A stretch of DNA of 64,000 nt, from the NCBI RefSeq assembly GCF_000975135.1, contig NZ_BBRF01000001.1, forward strand, positions 531,591-595,590, given 5' to 3'. Shown one piece after another: positions 8,604 to 17,467 of the stretch; the first letter of the stretch is position 1, and each line of letters starts with the position of its first letter. The notes below the pieces were generated by a model, which worked only from the letters and a program-made list of their open reading frames with translations, did not search any database and was not told the origin of the DNA. The position numbers were made by a program, and so were the translations under genes. The DNA is from Demequina aurantiaca. Lineage in GTDB: Bacteria; Actinomycetota; Actinomycetes; Actinomycetales; Demequinaceae.

Positions 8604-9680
8604 GTGAACAAAACGACGCGAGACTCACAGGTTCATGCCGCGGAGGCTAGCGGTCCAAGGGCATACCGAACGGGATACGAGCTGCAGGTTTCCGACCGTT
8701 TCCGCCGGCACCCACTGCTACTCGGCGCAGCAGTACTTCTGGTGGCGGCGGTCCTGAGCGGTTGTGGCTCAGATCCGGCTCCAGCGGAGAGAGATGCGAC
8801 TCCCTCACGTGTGCCGTCGACTCCAACCTCACCCCTACCTAGCAACGAGCTTCCGGAACCTTCCTCATCATCGCAGAGGAGCCTTGCTTCAACTGGGCTC
8901 GCCGAGGCTCTCACGGCACTCGAGATGGAGTACGACGCGGAAGTCAGCGTCTCGGTAGTCGAGCCCGGGGGCGCGGAACCGTTCGGTTTCCACCACACCG
9001 AACGTCGTGGTTTCGCTTCAACAATCAAGGCCGTCATCGCCGCGGCCGCCTTCGCACAATTGAGTGCCGACGAGCGCGACGAGACTGTGACGTGGACGCG
9101 GGAGAAAGTCTCGCTATCCGGCTACTCTCCTGTGACCTCCGAGCACTTCGATGACGGACTCACCCTGAGCGAACTCATCGAAGCGTCCGTGCGCTATAGC
9201 GACAACACCGCGACGAATCTAGTTCTTCAGCGCATCGGCGGTCCTGACGTAGTGAATGAGGCGCTAGCCGCACTCGGCGACGACGTCACCAACCTTGCTG
9301 ACGAAGAGCCCGCGCTGAATTACATCTCGGAGGCGAGCGCGGCCAACACGACGACCAGTCTTGCTATCGCCCAGACCCTCCAAAACATCGTCGACTCCGA
9401 TTATCTCGAGGCTGAAGATCGCACGCTGTTACTTGACCTCATGTCCGGAAATGCCACCGGGGACAGCCTGATCAGGGCAGGCGCTCCCGCCGGTTGGGAA
9501 ATCGCGGATAAGTCCGGCGGCGCGGGCGCAATACGGAATGACATCGCGGTTGCGTACCCACCTCAGGGTGACCCCGTCATCATCACGATCCTCACGACGC
9601 GCACTGACCGTTCCAAGCCATATGACGACAAACTCGTCGAGGATGCCGCGTCGGCAGTGTTTGACGCCCTCGCGAATTGA
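8604..9680 (+). CDS. Class A beta-lactamase-like serine hydrolase, lipoprotein
   Basis: 358-residue protein beginning with GTG behind GGGAAG. A basic N-terminus leads to a lipobox (LSGC, Cys54) and a Ser/Pro linker to about residue 95, so it should be anchored outside the membrane. All class A active-site motifs are present: STIK (Ser139 nucleophile, Lys142), SDN (199-201), an omega-loop ExxLN motif (Glu235-Asn239) and KSG (303-305, the KTG equivalent). This supports acyl-serine hydrolase activity with the deacylating Glu, so penicillinase activity is plausible, although many actinobacterial homologues are untested. A hairpin follows the gene. Confidence 0.85.
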   Translation: MNKTTRDSQVHAAEASGPRAYRTGYELQVSDRFRRHPLLLGAAVLLVAAVLSGCGSDPAPAERDATPSRVPSTPTSPLPSNELPEPSSSSQRSLASTGLAEALTALEMEYDAEVSVSVVEPGGAEPFGFHHTERRGFASTIKAVIAAAAFAQLSADERDETVTWTREKVSLSGYSPVTSEHFDDGLTLSELIEASVRYSDNTATNLVLQRIGGPDVVNEALAALGDDVTNLADEEPALNYISEASAANTTTSLAIAQTLQNIVDSDYLEAEDRTLLLDLMSGNATGDSLIRAGAPAGWEIADKSGGAGAIRNDIAVAYPPQGDPVIITILTTRTDRSKPYDDKLVEDAASAVFDALAN

Positions 9681-9771
9681 AGCGGATGACCCTGCCGAGG
9701 CCGACTGCGGGCTTCCGCCACGCCGCAAGCCCGCTTCGCTCACTTGGTGTCACTCCATCCAATCGCCACGC

Positions 9772-9808
9772 GAGCGCCCGGTCCCCTCTCAGCGAGGACC
9801 GGGCGCTC
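9772..9808. terminator. Bidirectional terminator-like hairpin
   Basis: 13-bp perfect stem GAGCGCCCGGTCC/GGACCGGGCGCTC with an 11-nt loop, lying between the convergent beta-lactamase and dipZ genes. No T-tract, as is common in GC-rich genomes. Confidence 0.8.
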
Positions 9809-9826
9809 AACTTGTGCCGGACAGGA

Positions 9827-11662
9827 TCACCCAAAGGTGAACGAGTACGCCTCCACCCCCTGGCTCACCTGCACATCGAGCACGTGCTGCCCGTCGCCCA
9901 CGTCCTTGACCAAGGCGTAGGACCGCGGCGTACCGTCCACGTCGATCACGGTCTCGGTACCGTCATCGAGCGCCACGGTCACCTGCCCCGTGCCCGCCAG
10001 CACCATCTCCACGACATTCGCGTGGAAGTTCAATCGGACGCTCGCGCCGTCCGCGGTGGGGGTCGCGTACTGCGTCTGGATGTCCCAGCCGCCGTCGAGC
10101 GCGAAGGTGTCGTCGCCCTGAGAATCAGGGAACGCATACGAGCCCTCTCCCGGCGCGTAGCGATCCGTACCGGCGTAGTTCAGGTCCTTGGACGACCCCA
10201 GGAACGTCTCCTGCGTCGTTGACCCAAGATCGGGAGTGTCATCTACGGTCTCCGTCGGGGCAGGAAGTTTCACACCCGGGTTCGCGTCCTCGAGCAACTC
10301 GCGAATGAGCTTCTCCGTCGTGGCGTAGTTGCCCTCGCCAAACGCGATGTGACGAACAGTGCCCTCGGCGTCGATCAGGTAGTGCGCGGGCCAGTAACGG
10401 TTGCGGTAATTGGTCCAGGTGGACAAGTTGTTGTCGAGAGCGACGGGATACGTGATGCCAAAGTCCTCGGCTCCGGCGGCCACGTTGCCCGCGTCCTTCT
10501 CGAACGCGTACTCGGGCGAGTGGATCCCGAGGACGTTCAGACCCGCGTCGCGGTAGGCATCATCCCAGCCCACCACGTGAGGAATGGAACGCTGACAGTT
10601 GATGCACGAGTACGCCCAGAAGTCCACGAGCACTACCTCGCCCTTGAGGTCCGTCAGGTCAATGCCTTCCCCGTCGGGGGTGTTGAGCCACGAGTCGATG
10701 CCCTTAATGCTGGGGGCTGTGCCACAGGACTCCAGTTCAGGCGCACCATCGGAGCACAGGTCCAGGTCCTTGTTCTCGTCGTTGACCAGGCCGCCCAGCG
10801 CCAGCGCATCGCGAGCGCTCTCGTTGTCCGTGAGCTGGGACTGCACGCCCGCGGTGTAGTCCGGCAGCAGTGTTTGCAGCTTCTGAGGAACGTTGAAGGC
10901 GAGGCCCACGGCAAGGGCGATCATCGCGATGCCGGCGGCGATGCGCAGTCCGCGCTCGCGCTTGCGGAAGGCCTTGACTCGCTCTGCCAGGCCGCGGCCC
11001 GCGAGCGCGAAGAACAGCAGCGGAACGGCAACTCCGATGGCGAACGAAAGCGTCAAAATGACCGTGCCGATGCCGATCTGGCCGGTGGATCCGGCGACGA
11101 TGATCGCCGCGAGAACCGGTCCCGCGCAAGGTACAAACACCGCACCAAGGGCAAGACCCACGCCAAAACCGCTTCGCTTGGCGTCCACGTTGCGCTTGGG
11201 CAGGAACGCGAAGGGCTTCTCAAGAATGAACTCAAACTTGGGGACAATCAGGCCGATACCGATCAGTACCAAGACGATCGTGCCCACCCAACGGATGATG
11301 TCCTGCGGGAGGTTCAACGCGCTGAGGAGTACCGAGCCCACCAGAGTGACGAGCGTGAAGCTCGTGACCAGGCCCGCGATCACAAAGTATGGGCGCCAGC
11401 GCGAAACCTCGGGCTGGGCGACCGGCACGGCATCCGCATCGGTACCCGCCTTGATGACCCCCGCGGAGCCGGCGCGGATTGCGGCGCCTGCTCCCACCTG
11501 GCCGCCAATTCCCGCTGCTACCTTTTCGCGGGCAGGTGCGGCCGTGCGAGTGCGGGCGGATTGCGCGCCACCCGTTAAGAAAATGACCGGCAGGACCGGC
11601 AGGATGCAGGGCGAGATGCCCGTGATAAGACCGCCGAGCAGTCCGATGATGATGAGTTCCAT
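9827..11662 (-). CDS. dipZ: DipZ: CcdA-like membrane protein fused to thioredoxin-like domain
   Basis: 611-residue fusion. Residues about 1-270 are a CcdA-type membrane domain (GLLGGLITGISPCILPVLPVIF and a second conserved Cys in VFVPCAGP, with six or more hydrophobic segments). Residues about 310-460 are an extracytoplasmic thioredoxin-like TlpA/AhpC domain with redox motif CINC (about residue 353) in DFWAYSCINCQRSIPHV. The C-terminal about 130 residues are a beta-rich module as in mycobacterial DipZ. The protein should carry electrons across the membrane to secreted thiols. It is divergent from a fasciclin lipoprotein, as mycobacterial dipZ neighbours mpt70/mpt83. Confidence 0.92.
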   Translation of the reverse strand: MELIIIGLLGGLITGISPCILPVLPVIFLTGGAQSARTRTAAPAREKVAAGIGGQVGAGAAIRAGSAGVIKAGTDADAVPVAQPEVSRWRPYFVIAGLVTSFTLVTLVGSVLLSALNLPQDIIRWVGTIVLVLIGIGLIVPKFEFILEKPFAFLPKRNVDAKRSGFGVGLALGAVFVPCAGPVLAAIIVAGSTGQIGIGTVILTLSFAIGVAVPLLFFALAGRGLAERVKAFRKRERGLRIAAGIAMIALAVGLAFNVPQKLQTLLPDYTAGVQSQLTDNESARDALALGGLVNDENKDLDLCSDGAPELESCGTAPSIKGIDSWLNTPDGEGIDLTDLKGEVVLVDFWAYSCINCQRSIPHVVGWDDAYRDAGLNVLGIHSPEYAFEKDAGNVAAGAEDFGITYPVALDNNLSTWTNYRNRYWPAHYLIDAEGTVRHIAFGEGNYATTEKLIRELLEDANPGVKLPAPTETVDDTPDLGSTTQETFLGSSKDLNYAGTDRYAPGEGSYAFPDSQGDDTFALDGGWDIQTQYATPTADGASVRLNFHANVVEMVLAGTGQVTVALDDGTETVIDVDGTPRSYALVKDVGDGQHVLDVQVSQGVEAYSFTFG

Positions 11663-11793
11663 GGCGTACGCCTCCGTTGAGTTACGGAGGGTTCGCCCGC
11701 GAGGGTCGTGTGGATTGCCTAAGCGCCCGATGCTGCTGTTTTACCTGGGAACATATAGGTCACTGAAGATTTCTTACGACTGCCACCAATCCG

Positions 11794-11809
11794 GCCCGAT
11801 GCATCGGGC
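11794..11809. promoter_or_regulatory. 16-bp perfect palindrome in the dipZ-fasciclin divergent region
   Basis: GCCCGATG/CATCGGGC is a perfect dyad in the 243-bp region between dipZ and the fasciclin gene, 97 bp before the latter's ATG. It contains the palindrome CCGATGCATCGG that recurs at 32596 and 45631 inside genes, so it could be an operator or part of the recurrent word family. Confidence 0.45.
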
Positions 11810-11905
11810 GAACCTCCTGTGAAGCCGCACACAGCGGCGGGCAACCCACCCGGGAAGCCACAGACCGAAGTCCGTTCCGGCGGGCGACACACTATGGAGG
11901 AAATC

Positions 11906-12616
11906 ATGGCTACACGTACTAAGAAGCTGACCTCAGGATTCGCGCTCGTCTTTGCTGGCGCACTCGCCCTCTCCGCTTGCTCCTCGTCCGGCTCGGACGA
12001 TGCGGTAGAGAACACCGACTCGGCCCCCGCAATGTCGACCGAGGCTCCCGCCCCCGCCCCAGATCCCGCCATGTCCGACGACGCCATGGCCGAGGATGAC
12101 GCCATGATGGACCCGGCCGCGAACCTGGTGGGCGCCGCGTGTGCCGACTACGCAGCAGCCGTTCCCGAAGGCGCTGGCTCGGTTCAGGGCATGTCTCAGG
12201 ACCCGGTCGCAGTTGCCGCGTCCAACAACCCCCTGCTGACCACGCTCGTCGCAGCAGTGAGCGGGCAGCTCAACCCCGACGTTGACCTCGTTGACACGCT
12301 CAACGGCGATGAGTTCACGGTGTTTGCGCCTGTCGACGACGCATTCGCCAAGATCGACGCGGACACCATCGAGGTCCTCAAGACGGACAGCGACCTGCTC
12401 AGCTCGATCCTGACCTACCACGTCATTCCCGGTCAGATTGAGCCCGCGGACATCGACGGCACCTTCACCACGGTCAACGGCGAAGACCTCACCGTGACCG
12501 GCACTGGCGACGACATCATGGTCAATGGCGAGTCCAACGTCATCTGCGGTGGCGTCCAGACTGCCAACGCAACCGTGTACCTGGTCGACACGGTGCTCAT
12601 GCCCCCGGCTAACTAA
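11906..12616 (+). CDS. Fasciclin-domain lipoprotein (MPT70/MPT83-like)
   Basis: 236 residues from ATG 11906, chosen because GGAGG lies at the right spacing and a lipoprotein signal follows directly (ALSAC, Cys25). An acidic Ala/Pro/Met linker leads to one FAS1 domain (about residues 95-236): [67 protein letters not shown]-like ending. FAS1 domains mediate adhesion or surface interactions. A strong terminator follows. An in-frame GTG at 11819 would add a non-signal extension and is unlikely. Confidence 0.92.
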   Translation: MATRTKKLTSGFALVFAGALALSACSSSGSDDAVENTDSAPAMSTEAPAPAPDPAMSDDAMAEDDAMMDPAANLVGAACADYAAAVPEGAGSVQGMSQDPVAVAASNNPLLTTLVAAVSGQLNPDVDLVDTLNGDEFTVFAPVDDAFAKIDADTIEVLKTDSDLLSSILTYHVIPGQIEPADIDGTFTTVNGEDLTVTGTGDDIMVNGESNVICGGVQTANATVYLVDTVLMPPAN

Positions 12617-12640
12617 TCGCCGGTTAGTACCCCCCAACGG

Positions 12641-12684
12641 CGGCGGCCGATGCCAACTCAGGTTGGCATCGGCCGCCGTTTTCG
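12641..12684 (+). terminator. Rho-independent terminator after the fasciclin gene
   Basis: 17-bp perfect stem (12641-12657 with 12662-12678), tetraloop TCAG, followed by TTTTCGTT. It begins 25 bp after the stop codon. Both stem arms contain the recurrent word GCATCGGCC. Confidence 0.9.
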
Positions 12685-12806
12685 TTGTGGGCAGGGCAGC
12701 GCAGAAAATGTGCCACATACGGATGCGATTCCCGTCGCGTGTTGCGCCTCGCGGGAGGTAGATTCGGGGATACCGGCTTCACTCATGCGAACCCTAGGAG
12801 AATCCC

Positions 12807-13319
12807 ATGGCCATCCCACCGCCGATTGACGGCTTTACTCGGTACCTGATGAAGAGCAAGTTCGGTGCTGGCCGCGACTTCAAGGTGCTTGACCCCGCCA
12901 CCGAGGAGCAGTTGTTCCTGGTCGATGGAAAAATGGGCACGCGCCCCAAGGCCGACATCAATGGCCCCGACGGCCAGTTGCTCTACAAGGTCAAGGGAAA
13001 GCTGCTGGGTATTCCCAAGCGCATCGATGTATCCGATGCAGCGGGCGAGCACGTCGCACACGTGCACGCCAAGCCGTTCAAGTTTGTGCACGACAAGATC
13101 GAGATCACGTTTGCGAACGGCGACGAGTGGCTCGTGGTCGGCAACGTCATCGAGAAGTCCTACACCGTCGACGACTCCCACGGCCGCCACGTCATGCAGA
13201 TCACGCAGAAGTGGGTGACGATGCGGGACAAGTTCATCATGGACGTCGCCGACGGCGTCGACCCGGGCCTTGCCTTTGCGGTGATGTGGTCGATTGACCG
13301 CTGGGTCGAGCGCGACTGA
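12807..13319 (+). CDS. LURP-one-related / tubby-like family protein
   Basis: 170-residue protein of the LURP-one-related family (tubby C-terminal-like beta barrel, related to phospholipid scramblases). Motifs: LMKSKFGAGRDFKVLDPATEEQLFLVDGKM, LYKVKGKLLGIPKRIDVSD, WLVVGNVIEKSYTVDD, and the C-terminal DVADGVDPGLAFAVMWSIDRW. Function in bacteria is not established; membrane or lipid association is suggested by the family. ATG follows a GGAG at suitable spacing. Confidence 0.85.
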   Translation: MAIPPPIDGFTRYLMKSKFGAGRDFKVLDPATEEQLFLVDGKMGTRPKADINGPDGQLLYKVKGKLLGIPKRIDVSDAAGEHVAHVHAKPFKFVHDKIEITFANGDEWLVVGNVIEKSYTVDDSHGRHVMQITQKWVTMRDKFIMDVADGVDPGLAFAVMWSIDRWVERD

Positions 13320-13385
13320 TCCCCGGCGCAATTTTTGCTACGGAGGCATACTAAGAATCCAGATTCGTAGCGAAAGGCAACCACC

Positions 13386-13757
13386 ATGGCACACGGCGAC
13401 ATCACCCACATCGACATTCCCGTAACGGACTTTGCGGCGGCATCGAAGTTCTACTCCAGCCTCTTCGGCTGGAAGATCGCGGAGATCCCGGGGTTTGAGG
13501 GCTACCCCATGTGGTCGGCTCCCAACGAGATCAGTGGCGGCGGGTTGGCGCCCCGTTCCGAAGGATTCACCCAGCCGCGTTCCTACGTGGAGGTCGACTC
13601 GATCGACGAGACTCTCGCAGCCGCGGTGGCGGCCGGCGCCACAGTGACCATGGCCAAGGAGGAGATCTCACCGACGAGCTGGTGGGCCGTGATCAACGAT
13701 CTGGACGGCAATAGCCTCGGGTTATACGAGGGCGTCACGGACGCGTCTGGCGAATAA
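13386..13757 (+). CDS. VOC-family protein
   Basis: 123-residue single-module-pair VOC protein: GDITHIDIPVTDFAAASKFYSSLFGWKI at the start, SYVEVDSIDETLAAAVAAGATV for the second half, and a GNSLGLYEG ending. This pattern matches the small glyoxalase/bleomycin-resistance-like proteins of actinobacteria. Ligand unknown. Preceded by GAAAGG. It is unlike the VOC protein at 4070-4507 in length and is not a recent duplicate. Confidence 0.82.
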   Translation: MAHGDITHIDIPVTDFAAASKFYSSLFGWKIAEIPGFEGYPMWSAPNEISGGGLAPRSEGFTQPRSYVEVDSIDETLAAAVAAGATVTMAKEEISPTSWWAVINDLDGNSLGLYEGVTDASGE

Positions 13758-13810
13758 CTGGTGGCCGGGCCTGTGTGGTGACGTCCGCGCTGAGGTAATA
13801 GCCTGGTGAG

Positions 13811-14662
13811 ATGACTCAGACACCTACACACCTGCTCAATGACGGCCACTCGATTCCGGCGATCGGCTTTGGCACCTACCCACTGAAGGGTGAGGAGGGG
13901 CGAGACGCCGTTCATGCCGCGCTCGACAACGGCTATCGGTTGCTGGACTCCGCCACCAACTACGAGAACGAGGGCGCGGTTGGCCGTGGTCTGCGCGACT
14001 TTCTCGCGGACTCTGGAGTCTCTCGTGACGAGGTCACGGTGCAGAGCAAGCTCGCCGGTCGCCATCACGACTATGACAGCGCCCTCGCCGCAGGTTATGA
14101 GTCAGTCACCCGACTAGGATTAGATCGACTCGATGTCCTGCTGATCCACTGGCCCAACCCCATCACCAACAAGTACCGCGAGGCGTGGCGCGCGCTCGTG
14201 GAACTCCAGAAGCGTGGACTGATCCGCAGCATCGGCGTCTCCAACTTCACCGCCAAGCACCTCGCCGACATCATCGAGGACTCCGGCGTGACGCCGGCGA
14301 TCAACCAGATCGAGCTACACCCCTACTTTGTTCAGGAGTCGATGCGCGCGACGCACGACAAGCTGGGGATCGTGACGGAGGCGTGGAGCCCGCTGGGCAA
14401 GCGCAGCGCGCCGTTCGGCGAGTCCCCGGTTGCCGATGCCGCCGCAGCTCACGGCGTGACGCCCGCCCAGGCGATCCTGCGCTGGCACGTGCAGATTGGG
14501 TCGCTACCGCTACCCAAGTCCGCGACTCCCTCGCGTCAGACGGAGAACCTCGACGTGTTCGGGTTCGAGTTGACCGATGCCGAGGTCGCGGCAATCTCGG
14601 GACTCACCAAGCCCGACGGCCGCCTGTTCGGCGGCGACCCTGACACCCACGAGGAGATGTAA
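13811..14662 (+). CDS. Aldo/keto reductase (2,5-diketo-D-gluconate reductase-like)
   Basis: 283-residue AKR barrel that should reduce aldehydes or ketones with NADPH. The catalytic tetrad is visible: Asp and Tyr in LLDSATNYENE, Lys in VQSKLAGRHH, His in VLLIHWPNP. The cofactor signature SIGVSNFTAKHL and the C-terminal PLPKSATPSRQTENLDVFGF are also typical. Its stop abuts the convergent siderophore-reductase stop with no gap. Confidence 0.9.
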   Translation: MTQTPTHLLNDGHSIPAIGFGTYPLKGEEGRDAVHAALDNGYRLLDSATNYENEGAVGRGLRDFLADSGVSRDEVTVQSKLAGRHHDYDSALAAGYESVTRLGLDRLDVLLIHWPNPITNKYREAWRALVELQKRGLIRSIGVSNFTAKHLADIIEDSGVTPAINQIELHPYFVQESMRATHDKLGIVTEAWSPLGKRSAPFGESPVADAAAAHGVTPAQAILRWHVQIGSLPLPKSATPSRQTENLDVFGFELTDAEVAAISGLTKPDGRLFGGDPDTHEEM

Positions 14663-15442
14663 CTAGTCCTCCGCCTCCATGGCGGCGTTGAACTCGGCCT
14701 TGCTGGATTGCCAGCCGTCCTCGTTCATGCCGGTGCGCCAGTATCCGGAGATCGATACCTGATCGCGCGGCACTCCCACCTGCTTGAACAGGTAGCGACG
14801 CAGCGGCTTGATCATGTCCGCGTTGCCGTGGACGAACGCCTCGAGGCGCCCCTCGGGAACGCGCGCGCGCATCACGGCCAGCGTCAGTGCCTCGCCGTAC
14901 CCGAGCGGTCGGCCGTCCGGCGTCTTGTGCTCGTCGCGGTGGACCCAGGTGACCTCGGTGCGCGAGGTCTCGCGTAGTGGTTGGTGATGCGCAGCGGAGG
15001 CGACTTCCACAAAAACCCGTGCTGCAGCATCGGCCGGGAGCGCCTCGAGCGCTGTGGCAATCGCGGGGATCGCCGCCTCGTCCCCGACCAAAAGGTGAGC
15101 GTCGGCATCGGCGGCGGGACGCCACTTGCCGCCCGGCCCGTTGAAGGAGATCTCGTCCCCTGGCTGCGCCCGCGCCGCCCAAGGACCCGCCAGACCCTCG
15201 TCGCCGTGAATGACGAAGTCGATCGCCATCTCGTTCGTCTCACGATCGAACGAGCGAATCGTGTAGGTGCGGGTGACGTCGCCAAACCTAAGTTTGACGT
15301 AGTGATCCGTGTAGGTGAGCTCGGGGAGCGCGCGCAAGCCGTTGCCCGTGAGGATCACACGGATCATATTGGGCGCAACTGCTTCCGTGCGCGCCACCGT
15401 CGCGGTGTGTACCGGACGGGGAGGACGCTTGTCTTTACTCAT
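14663..15442 (-). CDS. Siderophore-interacting protein (NADPH-dependent ferric-siderophore reductase)
   Basis: 259-residue flavoprotein of the SIP family. The FAD-binding barrel has DHYVKLRFGDVTRTYTIRSFD and FVIHGDEGLAGPWAARAQPGDEISFNGPGG. The C-terminal NADPH domain has HLLVGDEAAIPAIATALEALP and ends with QVSISGYWRTGMNEDGWQ, a SIP hallmark. It reduces imported ferric-siderophore to release Fe(II) in the cytosol. It lies 15 bp after an NAD(P)-binding protein on the same strand. Confidence 0.9.
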   Translation of the reverse strand: MSKDKRPPRPVHTATVARTEAVAPNMIRVILTGNGLRALPELTYTDHYVKLRFGDVTRTYTIRSFDRETNEMAIDFVIHGDEGLAGPWAARAQPGDEISFNGPGGKWRPAADADAHLLVGDEAAIPAIATALEALPADAAARVFVEVASAAHHQPLRETSRTEVTWVHRDEHKTPDGRPLGYGEALTLAVMRARVPEGRLEAFVHGNADMIKPLRRYLFKQVGVPRDQVSISGYWRTGMNEDGWQSSKAEFNAAMEAED

Positions 15443-15456
15443 GTAGCCAGGCTAGA

Positions 15457-16107
15457 TCAGTATGCGAAGGTGATCTGCTGGCGCGTGTGGTCGTGCGACT
15501 CGATCTCGTCGACCACTGCCTGCCCAAAGTCGGGCCCGGAGATGACTGACTCCCCAGCATCGTCCGTGACCACCACGTCGCCACCCACGCGATAGTGCCC
15601 TGTGGCCTCTCCCGGTGCGTATGAACCGAACGTGCGCGCGGGGCTCACGAAGAGCCAGTCGAGCTCGTCCGTGCGTGCCTGCAGATCCTGGAGGACGCCG
15701 AACATCTCCATCGCCTCCTCGGCGAAGGCCGCTGGGGCCTGCCCAGCCTCGGCGAAGGTCGGCTCGCCTGCCGCGGGGCGCAGCGCGCTGGCGCCGCCGA
15801 TCACGACCAACCTGACTCCAGCATCGGCCGCCTCGTCGGCAAGCGCCGCATAGAGAGCGCGTACTCGGCCCGCCATGTCGCCGCGCGGGGACAGGGCCGC
15901 GACCAACACGTCGGTGGCGGACAGCGAGTCGGCGCGCACGGCCGCATCGGTCATGGAACCCACCTCGTAGCTCACGCCGTCGAGGAGGTCGGCGGCCTCG
16001 GGCAGGCGGCGGCTGTAAGACGCCACCTCGTGATCGCGCGTGATCGCGTCAGCGACGATTGCGCCGCCCGCGTAGCCGGTGCCACCGAGAACTGTGATGC
16101 GTGCCAT
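15457..16107 (-). CDS. NAD(P)H-binding Rossmann protein (NmrA-like)
   Basis: 216 residues from ATG 16107, chosen because AGGAG precedes it by 8 bp and the dinucleotide motif GGTGYAG starts at residue 7; upstream in-frame codons to 16272 are not protein-like. It resembles the short NmrA-like or SDR-type NADH-flavin reductases (VLVAALSPRGD, RLVVIGGASALRP, DWLFVSPARTFG). Substrate unknown. It sits between the MFS gene and the siderophore-reductase gene in a minus-strand run. Confidence 0.82.
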   Translation of the reverse strand: MARITVLGGTGYAGGAIVADAITRDHEVASYSRRLPEAADLLDGVSYEVGSMTDAAVRADSLSATDVLVAALSPRGDMAGRVRALYAALADEAADAGVRLVVIGGASALRPAAGEPTFAEAGQAPAAFAEEAMEMFGVLQDLQARTDELDWLFVSPARTFGSYAPGEATGHYRVGGDVVVTDDAGESVISGPDFGQAVVDEIESHDHTRQQITFAY

Positions 16108-16175
16108 GAGTGAAACTCCTAAGTGTGGGTTGTCGCGGATCAAGTCTCCATCGGCAACGCCCGTGGGCCCGACCG

Positions 16176-17405
16176 CTATTCCGCGTGCGCAAAGCGGTTG
16201 CGTCCCGCGAAGGCGACGAACGCTCCCTGACCGGTCGCGAGCAGCGCAGCGAACACCAATACCGGTGTCCAACTGTCGGTGAACTCAAAGAGCAGACCGG
16301 ACATGATGGGACCGAGTGAGGCAATCAGATAGCCGACCGACTGCGACATGGCCGACAGCCTGCCCGAGTCGTGCGGCGTGCGGGCGCGCACCGACATGAG
16401 GGTCAGGGCCACCACCAGCGATGAACCCGCGCTGAGGCCCGCGAAAGCCACCCAAACCACCACGAGGTCGGGGAGCACCAGTAGGCCGACCATCGCGATG
16501 ACCATGAGCCCGGCGGTCGCCATTCCCACCCCACTTTGGTCGTGACGACGGTGCAAGACCGGTCCGGCCACGAGGCCGCCGACGATGCCGGCAATCTGGA
16601 AGATGACCAGGTGCCAGCCAGCCTCCGACTCGCCCACTCCATGCGACGACTCGATGGAGGGTAGCCACGTGATGAGGAGGTAGAACACCGAGGACTGTAG
16701 CGCCATCACCAGGGCGACCTGCCAGGCGACGCCCGACCTCCACATCGACCGGGCCGCCGTGGGCGCCGTAGTAGCGGGGATGGGTACGGGTCGTGCTGCC
16801 TGGGATCCACGCAGACGGAACACCCACACGCCCGCGGCGATCAGCGCAGGGATGGCCCAGACCCCCAGCGCCAACTCCCAGTTGGTGGAGCGTGCGATGG
16901 GGACCGCAATTCCGGACGCGATGGCTGCGAAGCCACTCATCACGGCCGAGTACAGACCGGTCATGAGCGAGACCTGCTGGGGGAAGTCACGCTTGACGAT
17001 CGCGGGCATCAGCACGTTCGCCACGGCGATGGCTGCGGCGAGCAGCACCGTGCCCACCCACAGCCAACCGCTAAGGCCCGGCAGTGACCGGACCACGGTG
17101 CCGAGCGTCAGCACTAGTAGCGCACCAAAGACCGCTCGGTCGGCGCCGAACGTTGACGACAGCCGGTGAACCAGCGGAGACACGACTCCGAAGGTGAGGA
17201 TCGGCAGCGCCCCAAGCACGCCTAGGGCGCCGGCGGACAGTCCAGTGTCTGTGCCGACCCGGTCGATGATGGGGCCGAGCGCCGTGATCGCGCCCCGCAG
17301 GTTCGCCGCGACAACGAGGACCGTGACGGCGAGTAGCAGGTACGACGGAGTGCGGGCCGAGGATGGCGTGGGTGCTGGCACGGCGCTAGATGCTGACGTA
17401 TTCAT
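16176..17405 (-). CDS. MFS transporter, CynX/NimT-like
   Basis: 409 residues from ATG 17405; a TTG at 17438 would add 11 residues. About twelve hydrophobic segments. The opening VLVVAANLRGAITALGPIIDRV and the later DFPQQVSLMTGLYSAVMSGFAAIASGIAVPI match the CynX/NimT branch of the major facilitator superfamily (cyanate or nitroimidazole-type transporters). Transport direction and substrate are unknown. It follows the tetR gene on the same strand by 62 bp, so it may belong to the TetR-controlled unit. Confidence 0.88.
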   Translation of the reverse strand: MNTSASSAVPAPTPSSARTPSYLLLAVTVLVVAANLRGAITALGPIIDRVGTDTGLSAGALGVLGALPILTFGVVSPLVHRLSSTFGADRAVFGALLVLTLGTVVRSLPGLSGWLWVGTVLLAAAIAVANVLMPAIVKRDFPQQVSLMTGLYSAVMSGFAAIASGIAVPIARSTNWELALGVWAIPALIAAGVWVFRLRGSQAARPVPIPATTAPTAARSMWRSGVAWQVALVMALQSSVFYLLITWLPSIESSHGVGESEAGWHLVIFQIAGIVGGLVAGPVLHRRHDQSGVGMATAGLMVIAMVGLLVLPDLVVVWVAFAGLSAGSSLVVALTLMSVRARTPHDSGRLSAMSQSVGYLIASLGPIMSGLLFEFTDSWTPVLVFAALLATGQGAFVAFAGRNRFAHAE

Positions 17406-17467
17406 TGATCTAAGTGTCACTGACGACCGGGGTGCCAAAGGACCGTCACTGGCGCCGTTTCACACGG

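Noticed and set aside
10349-11578. Plus-strand open frame of 409 codons opposite dipZ
   Set aside because: It is a shadow of dipZ, which has unmistakable membrane and CxxC domains; the shadow product is a charged, featureless sequence.
16108-16272. N-terminal extension of the NAD(P)-binding protein
   Set aside because: An AGGAG site and the Rossmann motif fix the start at 16107; the extension is Arg/Gly-rich and not conserved-looking.
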